Origin: an uncultured Collinsella sp.
GTDB lineage: Bacteria; Actinomycetota; Coriobacteriia; Coriobacteriales; Coriobacteriaceae
Length of the DNA: 64,000 nucleotides
Direction: 5' to 3'
NCBI GenBank assembly: GCA_959602645.1
Contig: CAUGTZ010000002.1
Coordinates: 62,001 to 126,000 of the forward strand
The notes beneath the pieces are model-generated. The model saw only the letters and a program-made list of their open reading frames with translations, did no database searches and was not told where the DNA came from. This document shows, piece by piece, positions 51,801 through 58,593 of the stretch. The position numbers and the translations under genes were made by a program. Position 1 is the first letter of the stretch; every line of letters starts with the position of its first letter.

Positions 51801-54800
51801 CACGAGCTCGAAGGAGAATTCGCCGTCCTTGAGGTCGCGCCCGACCAGAGACTTGGTCGCGACGATCTGGTCGGTGACGCTTGAGCGCTCGGGGGTCAGG
51901 CCGTAAGAATTCTTGAACTCAGCAGGTTTGTCACCCTTCAGGACATGATGGACATCAAGTGTGCCGTCGCCATTGTCCGTAACCGTGGTCACGATGGTGT
52001 AGGTCGTGCCGTCGTAGGTGATGCCATTGCTCTTGGTTCCACCGTGGACCTCGCGCAGCGTGTAGGTGTGCTCACCGGGCTCGGTGTACCTGATGGAACT
52101 CATCGCAATCATGCCGTCGTAACTGTTCTTGCCAGTGGCGACGACCTTATCGCCCTCGACGAGCTCGAACTCGAACTCACCGGGCTTAAGGGCACGGCCG
52201 GCCAGGGACTTGTACGCGGTGATCTTGTGGGTGACGCTGGAGTCCTTAGGCGTCAGGTTGTAGGCATTCTTAAACTCAATCTTCTTGCCGTTATCGGCGT
52301 CCTTCAGCTTATGCGTAGCCACCAACTGACCCTTGCCGTTGTCGGCAATGGTGGTCACGATGGTGTGGACGGTTTCGTCGTAGGTGACGCCGCCGGCATT
52401 GCCCTTGACCTCGTGCAACGTATAGGTGTGCTCGCCGGGCTTGGTATACTCGATGGGGCTGAACACAACGTTGCCGTTGGCATCATTCTTGACGGTCTCG
52501 ATAAGCTCAGAGTCCTTGCCCTTGATCTCGCGCAGCTCAAAGCTAAACTCGCCTTCCGCAAGAGCACGCCCAGTCAGGGTCTTGGTGACCTCAATCTTGT
52601 CGGTGACGCTGGACTTGACGGGCTCAGCTGTATAGGTGTTCGTGAACTTAGTCTTACCCGATGCCTTTTCAACGTCGACCTTAAGCTCGCCCTTGGCGTT
52701 AACCGTCACAGTCACCTTGAACGCGGCAACGTTATCGCTGTAGGTGATGCCACCCAGCCCGCCATTAACTTCACGGACCTCATAGGTGTACTCACCCGGC
52801 TTGTCGTAAGTGATTTCACCGAAATTAATGGCTGCCTTGCCCTTATCATCCAGATCGGCGTTTTTAACAGTCACGGTCGCAAACTCGGGCATCGGGGCAT
52901 TGTTCTCGGACGTCGCGGAGAGCTCAAACTCAAACTTGTCCGTATCCGCCCACTCGCGGCCCTCGAGCACCTTGGTCAGACCAAAGTCAGTCTTGGTATC
53001 CACCGTCGCCGGCGTCATATCGTACTTATAGCTAATCTTGCCGTTGTTGCCCAGATGAACGTCAACCTCCGTGGCGTTCGACTTGGCAGACGTGTTATTC
53101 CACTTGGGATTGAGCACATCGGTCGCGGTGCCGGTGAGGTTGCCGCCCACGCGCTCCTTGGTGGTATGAAGCTCGTCAATAAAGGCCAGGCGCGCGGTTC
53201 CCTCACTAAACGACAGGTTGCCGCTCGCATCGGACACGATTGCGCCCCCAAACTGCGCGGCATGTCCACCGGTAAACTCAATAACAGCTGTACGGGGCTC
53301 GGCCTTGTCGTCTGTACCCTTCGCCTCGAACTCATCCTTGTAGTAATAGATACCATCGGCAGTCAGCGAGCCCGTTGCGGGCGTTGTGCAGCTTTCATCC
53401 ACGTAAATGGGGGTCTGCTTCTGGAAATAGTAATAGCGGTTGGAATCCGCGGGCTCAAAGTTGGCAATCGTATCGCCCAGCGCACCGCCATCCCACTTGT
53501 TCGCGTAGAAGTTTACGGTCTTGGAGTCGTCCTTCGCGGTGGTCGTATTGCTCTTGATGTAGTCCTCGAGCCCCGCTACCAGATCGGGTGTAAACAGGTT
53601 ATCGAGTGCGTCCTTCTTAACGCTCGAGGTGTAGCTCACCTGGATGGGCTCAGTATCGTCGACCGTAAGAACGCCATCGGTAATCTTAAAGTGGCGCAGC
53701 GGAATCAGCGACGCGGGAATCTTGACCGTTACGATATCGCCGGTCTGGGGCTCGCCCTTTCCGGCATGCTGAACGGTGATAACCAAGTTCGCGGCGGCAC
53801 CAGTAAATGTATAGGTATCGACATTGCCCTCGGCCTTCATTGCCGGGCCAGTAAACGTCTCGCCGTTGTACACGACAGACGTAAAGTTGTCGACCTGCAT
53901 AAAGTCACCCAGCTCGTCAGTAAACGTAATGTAGCCAGACTTATGCTCGCCATAACCGCCGTGAACTTCGGTCGGGTAACCAGCTTGGATAATGCTTCCC
54001 GAGATCTCTTCGAAGATTTTCTCGAGCTCAGAGGCGCTGGTTGCCGACTTGTAGTAATCGGAGTTTTCTGCACGTGTGCCAAGCTCATCGCTCTTATACG
54101 AATTTGCGTCGGGATAATTGCTCGACACGGCATGCATGAACTTATTCTCTTTGCTTGTGTGCTTTTCCGTGGGGTCGTCACTAGGCTTTGCGCCGTCAAA
54201 GATGCCGATCGTATAAATGTCGGCACCTTTATTCTTGAGGTTCTTGGCGCTAAGGATGGCGCTATTGGCAACCTTTTTCTCGAATCCATCAGAACTTGTA
54301 GGTGAGCCATCGGTAAAGAAGACAACGATCTTCTTGGCGTCCGAGCGATCAGACGAAATACCCTCAGCCAGCTGCAAGCCATAGTCGGCTTGCGTGGCGC
54401 CAGCGGGACTGATGGAGTCGATCGTACTCTTAAGGCTCTCCGCGTCCTTGCCCTTGCAGGGCGTCAGGTTCTTCATGGTCTGCGAGTAGTTGTAGGTGGG
54501 TCCCCACCAACCAACGCGATATGTTTTGTTGCCAACCTCAGGAGTCTTATTGCCTGCAAACTTAACGATGGCAACCTGATGCTGCTTGGACGCATCTGCG
54601 ATGCTTTGGTTTTGTGTGGCGATGGCATCGATAAAGCTATTGGCGGCCGTCTTCAGCGCATCGATGCGTTTTGTACGGTCGCCCTTACCCATGGGGTCAT
54701 CCATCGAGCCAGAAGCGTCCAGCACCAGCACGATGTCGAGCGGCTTGCCGGAAACCGTCGTATCGGATGTCGAAGAGATAGCAGACAGCGTGGTCAGGAA

Positions 54801-55073
54801 ATCCGAATCCCCGCTCTCGACTTTCTTGACCGTCTTATCGGTCCAGATTCGGCCGACGTTTTGAGTCGTCACTTCCTTGCCGTCATAGCCGCCGGCCCAG
54901 AACTTCCAGTGGTTACTGGTGTCGGGGTCGACTATCTTTTTGCTCGCCGTCGGTCCGTCCATTCCGGTGCTGGACCTGGCGTTGGCCTCGGGCAGCATGG
55001 CAAATGCTGCAGCCGGCAACACAAGCACTACGGCAAGTATCACCGCCAAGAGACCCCTCGTGTACTTACTCAT
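48834..55073 (-). CDS. Giant LPXTG surface protein: von Willebrand A domain plus ten FctA-type repeats
   Basis: A 2079-residue secreted, wall-anchored protein. Order: signal peptide (about 1-32), vWA domain with MIDAS motif DASGSMDDPMG and later FFTDGSPTSSDG (about 110-370), a beta-rich region to about 720, ten FctA/Cna-B-like repeats of about 115-150 residues, then LPTTG, a hydrophobic segment and the tail GIRKR. Repeats carry the lysine (TKTL or similar), glutamate (YTLREV) and asparagine (FKNSY/FTNTY) that form internal isopeptide bonds. Repeat 8 has an extra Asp/Ala-rich insert. The layout matches adhesive pilus-tip or backbone proteins. No sortase gene is in the window. GGGAG precedes ATG 55073. 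Confidence 0.9.
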   Translation of the reverse strand: MSKYTRGLLAVILAVVLVLPAAAFAMLPEANARSSTGMDGPTASKKIVDPDTSNHWKFWAGGYDGKEVTTQNVGRIWTDKTVKKVESGDSDFLTTLSAISSTSDTTVSGKPLDIVLVLDASGSMDDPMGKGDRTKRIDALKTAANSFIDAIATQNQSIADASKQHQVAIVKFAGNKTPEVGNKTYRVGWWGPTYNYSQTMKNLTPCKGKDAESLKSTIDSISPAGATQADYGLQLAEGISSDRSDAKKIVVFFTDGSPTSSDGFEKKVANSAILSAKNLKNKGADIYTIGIFDGAKPSDDPTEKHTSKENKFMHAVSSNYPDANSYKSDELGTRAENSDYYKSATSASELEKIFEEISGSIIQAGYPTEVHGGYGEHKSGYITFTDELGDFMQVDNFTSVVYNGETFTGPAMKAEGNVDTYTFTGAAANLVITVQHAGKGEPQTGDIVTVKIPASLIPLRHFKITDGVLTVDDTEPIQVSYTSSVKKDALDNLFTPDLVAGLEDYIKSNTTTAKDDSKTVNFYANKWDGGALGDTIANFEPADSNRYYYFQKQTPIYVDESCTTPATGSLTADGIYYYKDEFEAKGTDDKAEPRTAVIEFTGGHAAQFGGAIVSDASGNLSFSEGTARLAFIDELHTTKERVGGNLTGTATDVLNPKWNNTSAKSNATEVDVHLGNNGKISYKYDMTPATVDTKTDFGLTKVLEGREWADTDKFEFELSATSENNAPMPEFATVTVKNADLDDKGKAAINFGEITYDKPGEYTYEVREVNGGLGGITYSDNVAAFKVTVTVNAKGELKVDVEKASGKTKFTNTYTAEPVKSSVTDKIEVTKTLTGRALAEGEFSFELREIKGKDSELIETVKNDANGNVVFSPIEYTKPGEHTYTLHEVKGNAGGVTYDETVHTIVTTIADNGKGQLVATHKLKDADNGKKIEFKNAYNLTPKDSSVTHKITAYKSLAGRALKPGEFEFELVEGDKVVATGKNSYDGMIAMSSIRYTEPGEHTYTLREVHGGTKSNGITYDGTTYTIVTTVTDNGDGTLDVHHVLKGDKPAEFKNSYGLTPERSSVTDQIVATKSLVGRDLKDGEFSFELVEGEGKDAKVVATGTNNADGKITMSPVKYDKAGKHTYALREVNGGTTSKGVTYSDAKFTIETTITDNGDGTLEAKHVLKGTEPAEFKNSYSVTPIYAELDFDLSKAVDGRGWTDADKFSFTITAAEGTPLPDPATVTVSKKDAEDGIAAIKFGKIRYTAAGTYKYEIRENAGSAAGMKYDDHVATAEVTVTEDGEGNLTANVTKKESGRFTNTYHSELNYTAAGGLKLSKTLSGRPMTEGQFTFTVTPADEASANALGLHEGANTFKSPAAAEGTVGLIDILAGKTVMFTQADAGKTFTYTVAEKNDGKPGYTYDTAERTVTIAIADDGAGTITATTTVSGGSEAPHEAIYKSGENKVESAVVPFENRYSASTDTLGGTPAKIVATKTLTGRPLVDGEFWFGIAYAGETEAIEGTVKSTLNGQVSFGSLHYNTEMLANLVSAGRAIRTDADGKIAWTIDYTAFEYTNLLGDQGITAAKSSFSFKVIVVDNGDGTLTASPDYGGTVPVFENVYGAEAVDATLAGTKKLQADKGLTPADIAGKFTFTVTADEAGAPMPEHTDATNDAAGNVDFGKIHFTLEDLNRALGVTTDASGDASSDAEANADEAEVDADAADVDGADANAESKPAAPAAPRSHTFTYTVTESGSAPGVTNDTNATRKVSYTVTDDGAGHLRVVRDGDDGADFTFTNTYSVAPTDSAVTDQVKTVKRLTGRDLAAGEFKFELLENGTVVANGTNDANGTVTLSPIHYEAPGTHTYTLREACPNALGLYKGVTYDGTTYTVVTTVSDNGDGTLTATHELEGTTKSAGFTNKYHAMPTQVSIGAIKVLEGRELKKGEFSFKLVGEDIESTVTNDANGKINFDKFEYDEPGTYVYTISEVKGDEAGMTYDKSVFTATVNVVDDGEGNLKANVAFTKGDKSVEGIVFNNTYKKPETPVPTPDPGTPKTVTNIVKTVKGFLPTTGDQQAAALLMAFVIAMAGVGALVWGIRKR

Positions 55074-55125
55074 CGCGTCTCCCTTCTCGCGGTCTCAGAC
55101 CTTGCATCAGCCTAAAGTTACGGAA

Positions 55126-55205
55126 TGAGACACAATTAGGGCAGGTGACACATGTTCCAGATTGTGTTTTGGGCGTGAGACAAATGTCTCACCAAAGTTG
55201 AGACA
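55126..55205 (-). promoter_or_regulatory. Cluster of TGAGACA/TGTCTCA sites upstream of the surface-protein gene
   Basis: TGAGACAAATGTCTCA at 55176-55191 is a 7-bp inverted repeat with a 2-base centre. Single TGAGACA half-sites occur at 55126 and 55199. All lie within 135 bases upstream of ATG 55073, so they fit a regulator of this gene. The binding protein is unknown. Confidence 0.5.
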
Positions 55206-55245
55206 CGGCGTTTTCGCAGGAAAACGGGTGCGACTCGAGCCATCA

Positions 55246-55290
55246 GGCAAAAATGACCCGTTTTCCTCCGTCCCCGGGGGATCAATTGGT
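55246..55290 (+). repeat. Short linker repeat C, copy 2
   Basis: GGCAAAAATGACCCGTTTTC with CTCCG and a run of G following matches copies at 48485 and 55485. It precedes hairpin B copy 2. Confidence 0.6.
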
Positions 55291-55308
55291 GGTGCTCGCC
55301 TCAAAACT

Positions 55309-55446
55309 GGCCCATCTACTACGTTTGACCCGATACCCCTGACCATAGCCGCGTTTCATGAAAAACCGCAGGCATTTTACCTGCGGTTTTGTTTTTGCGT
55401 TGTTCGTTATGGTTGAGGGTAGCGGCCTAAACGTAGTAGATGGGCC
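55309..55446. repeat. Modular long hairpin type B, copy 2 (138 bp)
   Basis: Outer arms GGCCCATCTACTACGTTT and the exact complement are identical to copy 1 at 48545, and the total length is the same. The linkers and middle arms have diverged (CCCCTGACCATA against TATGGTTGAGGG), while pairing is largely kept. The core ACCGCAGGC/ACCTGCGGT with TTTTGTTTTTGC is conserved. Confidence 0.85.
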
Positions 55447-55484
55447 CATTTCGTGGCAGACGGGTCACGCGGCAGCCCTCGCAA

Positions 55485-55525
55485 GGCCAAAATGATCCGT
55501 TTCCCTCTGTCCACGGGAGATCAAG
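55485..55525 (+). repeat. Short linker repeat C, copy 3
   Basis: GGCCAAAATGATCCGTTTCC with CTCTGTCC and GGGAGATCAA following. It lies between hairpins B and A, as copy 1 lies between A and B on the other side. Confidence 0.6.
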
Positions 55526-55550
55526 GGATGCTACGGATATGGTGGTATTT

Positions 55551-55704
55551 CAAAACTATGCCGGATTACGGGGCTAAAGTCGGGGCCCTCATCCATACCT
55601 TCATTTTTTGAAAAACGGCAGGCTATCTACCTGCGGTTTTGTTTTTGCAATTTTCGATATGGTCGGAGGTTCGCTATCCAGCTCCGTAATCCGGCATAGT
55701 TTTG
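55551..55704. repeat. Modular long hairpin type A, copy 2 (154 bp)
   Basis: Outer arms CAAAACTATGCCGGATTACG and CGTAATCCGGCATAGTTTTG. Compared with copy 1 the left arm has T to A at one position, and the right arm has the matching A to T, so the pair is kept. Middle arms CCTCATCCATA-type and TATGGTCGGAGG still pair. The total length equals copy 1. Confidence 0.85.
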
Positions 55705-55735
55705 TTCGTGGCGGCCCAACCGCGCGTTTAAGCGC

Positions 55736-55769
55736 GGGGCCGGTGGGGCATTTTTGCCCCACCGGCCCC
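55736..55769 (-). terminator. Terminator-like stem after the Ech operon
   Basis: GGGGCCGGTGGGGC pairs perfectly with GCCCCACCGGCCCC around six bases, 33 bases past the echF stop. A smaller CCGCGC/GCGCGG stem lies just beyond it. Confidence 0.7.
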
Positions 55770-55810
55770 TATTCCAGCTCTATTCCAGCTCTATTCCAGC
55801 TCTATTCCGG
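55770..55810. repeat. 11-bp tandem repeat at the end of echF
   Basis: TATTCCAGCTC occurs three times in a row, followed by a partial fourth unit (TATTCCGG) that holds the last codons of echF. The stop codon falls in the array, so copy-number changes would alter only the 3' untranslated part. Confidence 0.8.
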
Positions 55811-56143
55811 TTTGGTTTCTACTGTGGGAGTCTTGTCCGCCGCAACCGGAGTACGGGCGGTGTCCATAGTCAGGCAGTGCTTGGGGCAGCTCTCGATGCA
55901 CTCACCGCACACCACGCAGGCATACGGGTCGATCGACCACGTTCCACCCTTGCGATCGACTGCGAGCGCGCCCGCCGGACAGCGACGCGCACACATGCCG
56001 CAGCAGATGCACGCGTCCATGTCGTTGACGATATGCCCGCGCAAGCGCTCGGGTGCCGCGAGCTTCTCCTGCGGATAGCACACCGTTACCGGCTGCTTGA
56101 CCATAGAGCCCAAGGCCGTCTTGGCAAATGTCAGCAAACTCAT
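55802..56143 (-). CDS. echF: Ech hydrogenase ferredoxin-like subunit (two 4Fe-4S clusters)
   Basis: A 113-residue polyferredoxin-type subunit that carries electrons between soluble ferredoxin and the hydrogenase core. Motifs CICCGMCARRCP and CVVCGECIESCP each bind a 4Fe-4S cluster. It resembles NuoI/EchF, with a short Thr/Pro/Lys tail. It is last in the order membrane fusion, echC, echD, echE, echF, 7 bases after echE. Confidence 0.88.
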   Translation of the reverse strand: MSLLTFAKTALGSMVKQPVTVCYPQEKLAAPERLRGHIVNDMDACICCGMCARRCPAGALAVDRKGGTWSIDPYACVVCGECIESCPKHCLTMDTARTPVAADKTPTVETKPE

Positions 56144-56150
56144 GCCGCGC

Positions 56151-57239
56151 CTACCTTTCCGTGCAGCTAATGCAGGGGTCGATGGTCAGGATAATCATGG
56201 GCACGTTGGCAAGGAGCACGCCCTGCAGCGCATGTGTCAGACCCGCCAGGTTCTGCGACGTCGGCGTGCGCACGCGGAAGCGGTCCAGGTTCTTGGTGCC
56301 GTTACCGCGCACATAGTAATACGCCTCGCCGCGCGGCTGCTCAATCACAACCTCGCCGCGTGCGCCGTCGGCCGGCGTAAGCTTGGTGCGCCCGCCGATC
56401 CCGTCGTGCGGAATCTTGCCCACAAGCTCCTTAATGATGTCCATGGCCTGCGTGACCTCGGCACAGCGCACCTGGCAGCGGGCATAGCAATCGCCATCGG
56501 TGGCGACAACCGGCTCAAACGCAGCCAGGTCCGCATAGGCACCGTCGCTAAACATGCGCACGTCGTAGTCCACGCCCGAGGCGCGCCCAAACGGGCCGAC
56601 CATCGACAGATCCAGCGCGTCCTTCTTGCTGATCACGCCCACGCCATGCAGGCGCTCGCCACAGCTGACGTCGTCCAAAAACGTATGCACCAGGGCCTCG
56701 TAGTCGGGACGCATGGCATCGAGCGTCTGGACAATGCCAGCCAGCTCGGAGTCCTCAATGTCGTGCTTTAGGCCGCCGATCTCGTTAATCGAAAGGATCA
56801 CGCGGCCACCGCACGTGCTCTCGAAGATCTTGAGAATCTGCTCGCGCAGGGTCCACGACCGATAGAACAGCGCCTCGAAGCCAAAGGCATCGGCGAGCAG
56901 GCCCAGCCACAGCAGGTGCGAGTGGATGCGCGAAAGCTCGTGCAAAATAGTGCGGATATACTGCACGCGGCCGGGCACCTCGATGTCGAGCATGCGCTCG
57001 CAGGCGCTGGCATAGCCGTAGCTGTGGCCCACGGCGCAAATGCCGCAGATGCGCTCGGCGATGTAGCCAAACTGGTGCATGTCGCGCTTTTCGGTGAGCT
57101 TCTCGAGTCCGCGGTGCACAAAGCCGATCTGCGGAATTGCCTCGATGACGCGGTCGTCCTCGATCACCAGGTCCAGATGAAGCGGCTCGGGCAGCACCGG
57201 GTGCTGCGGGCCAAACGGAATTACGGAGCGATGAGCCAT
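56151..57239 (-). CDS. echE: Ech-type [NiFe] hydrogenase large subunit
   Basis: A 362-residue NuoD-like subunit with the [NiFe] site. The N-terminal RICGIC gives Cys65 and Cys68, and the C-terminal DPCISC gives Cys356 and Cys359. All four nickel ligands are therefore present, and it is a true hydrogenase rather than a complex I subunit. Only three residues follow the last ligand, so there is no C-terminal peptide for a maturation protease to remove, as in some other group 4 enzymes. It lies between echD (5 bases) and echF. No hyp maturation genes are in the window. Confidence 0.93.
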   Translation of the reverse strand: MAHRSVIPFGPQHPVLPEPLHLDLVIEDDRVIEAIPQIGFVHRGLEKLTEKRDMHQFGYIAERICGICAVGHSYGYASACERMLDIEVPGRVQYIRTILHELSRIHSHLLWLGLLADAFGFEALFYRSWTLREQILKIFESTCGGRVILSINEIGGLKHDIEDSELAGIVQTLDAMRPDYEALVHTFLDDVSCGERLHGVGVISKKDALDLSMVGPFGRASGVDYDVRMFSDGAYADLAAFEPVVATDGDCYARCQVRCAEVTQAMDIIKELVGKIPHDGIGGRTKLTPADGARGEVVIEQPRGEAYYYVRGNGTKNLDRFRVRTPTSQNLAGLTHALQGVLLANVPMIILTIDPCISCTER

Positions 57240-57244
57240 GGACC

Positions 57245-57964
57245 TTACGCCTCCTTTTTCTGCTTGTCGCGGGCGGCCTTGGCGGCAAGCGCCGCACGGA
57301 CCTTGGCCGCTTTCTCGGGATCCATGGCGGCGAGCTTTGCCTCCATCTCGGCGGCCTTGAGCGCGGCCTTCGCAGCGGCATCGTCATGCTGGGCATCGGA
57401 GCCGGCAGCAGCAGCGGGCTGAGCAGCGGCAGTGCCCGCAGCATCGCCGGCACCCGCGGCACCCTCCCCCGCAGCAGCCGCAGCCGCGGCGGCCTTCTCG
57501 GCCGCGGCCTTGCGCGCCTTGGCCTCGGCGGCCGCGCGGACTTTCATGGCCTTCTCGCGCGCAGCCTTCACCTCGGGCGTGATGACGCTCATGGGTTCGG
57601 CAGTCGAGACCTGGTAGAAAAAGCCCTTAAAGTCGATCTGCATGTCGGTGATGGCAAGACCAAACAGGTCGTGGGCCTCATTTTCAAACGGGAACACCGC
57701 GGGGTAATACGAGCTGATGGACGGAATCTCCTGGTACTGGTCGATGCCCTCGACCACCAGGTTCTCGATCGCATAGCTGCCGTCCTGCGCAATATGCTCC
57801 TGAGCAGCACGGACGTTGATAAACGTATAGACCAAGCGATACGAGCCGTCGTCGACGTTGCGCTCGGCATGCATTTGCACAAAGCGCGCGCCGACGCCCT
57901 TGAGCGCCTGGACATGCGACAGGAGCTTGTCGATCCCGACGGTGGTATAGATAGCCTTTTGCAT
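57245..57964 (-). CDS. echD: Ech hydrogenase NuoC-like subunit with Ala-rich C-terminal extension
   Basis: A 239-residue protein. About the first 125 residues match the NuoC/EchD fold (IPSISSYYPAVFPFENEAHDLFGL). The remaining ~110 residues are Ala/Lys/Glu-rich, with an alanine run and helical repeats (KARKAAAEKAAAAAAAA), and are absent from standard EchD proteins. The tail may be a flexible or DNA/protein-binding arm; echC has an Ala/Pro-rich tail too. Its ATG overlaps the echC stop by one base (TAATG). Confidence 0.85.
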   Translation of the reverse strand: MQKAIYTTVGIDKLLSHVQALKGVGARFVQMHAERNVDDGSYRLVYTFINVRAAQEHIAQDGSYAIENLVVEGIDQYQEIPSISSYYPAVFPFENEAHDLFGLAITDMQIDFKGFFYQVSTAEPMSVITPEVKAAREKAMKVRAAAEAKARKAAAEKAAAAAAAAGEGAAGAGDAAGTAAAQPAAAAGSDAQHDDAAAKAALKAAEMEAKLAAMDPEKAAKVRAALAAKAARDKQKKEA

Positions 57965-58581
57965 TACTCGGCCTCCTTTGCAGCGGCGGGCGTCTCAGCA
58001 GGTGCGTCGCCAGCGGCGGGCGCAGCAGGCTTCCCGGCAGGCGCGTCACCGGCACCGTCAGCCCCGGCCCCCGCAGCCACAAACCCGTCCTCGCCCAGCT
58101 CAACGCCGCCGTCCCAGGTAGCGGCACCGCCCACGGTAAGTGGATCGCCGCCAGCACGCATCACGGCCTCCTTCTGGTCCAGGATGCCGCACGCCTCCAC
58201 GATGGCATCGATCACGGTCTCGGGGCGAATGGCGCATCCGGGCGCGTACACGTCCACGGGAATCGCGCGGTCCACGCCGCCGATCACGTTGTAGGCATCG
58301 CGGAACACGCCGCCCGAGCACGCGCAGATGCCGCAGGCCACCACGCACTTGGGCTCGAGCATCTGGTTGTAAATCTGGCGCACGACAGGCAAGTTCTGAG
58401 CGTTGACCGAGCCCGTCACCAAAAAGATGTCCGCATGCTTGGGGTTGCCGGTATTGACCACGCCAAAGCGCTCCGCATCGAACAGCGGCGTGAGCGAGGC
58501 CAGCACCTCGATATCGCATCCGTTGCAGCTCGAGCCGTCGTAATGAATAACCCACGGCGAGCGCGACATTTTATGATCCAT
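57964..58581 (-). CDS. echC: Ech hydrogenase small subunit (NuoB-like)
   Basis: A 205-residue subunit that holds the proximal 4Fe-4S cluster. Cysteines occur in SSCNGCDIEV (19 and 22), VACGICACSGG and YAPGCAIRPE, as in EchC/NuoB. The last ~55 residues are an Ala/Pro/Gly-rich extension beyond the family core. GGAGGCGGC precedes ATG 58581, 12 bases after the membrane-subunit stop. Confidence 0.92.
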   Translation of the reverse strand: MDHKMSRSPWVIHYDGSSCNGCDIEVLASLTPLFDAERFGVVNTGNPKHADIFLVTGSVNAQNLPVVRQIYNQMLEPKCVVACGICACSGGVFRDAYNVIGGVDRAIPVDVYAPGCAIRPETVIDAIVEACGILDQKEAVMRAGGDPLTVGGAATWDGGVELGEDGFVAAGAGADGAGDAPAGKPAAPAAGDAPAETPAAAKEAE

Positions 58582-58593
58582 GGATGCCGCCTC

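Larger units (their letters stand above)
55074..55801. other. Intergenic region upstream of the surface-protein gene with repeats
   Basis: This 728-base gap holds the surface-protein promoter area with TGAGACA words (55126, 55176, 55199), linker repeat C twice, hairpins B and A (second copies), two GC-rich stems and an 11-bp tandem repeat at the Ech operon end. I see no gene. Confidence 0.7.

Noticed and set aside
48522..54305. Long plus-strand open frames of about 816 and 786 codons
   Set aside because: They are antisense to the FctA-repeat protein and simply mirror its repeats; no start signals or family motifs.
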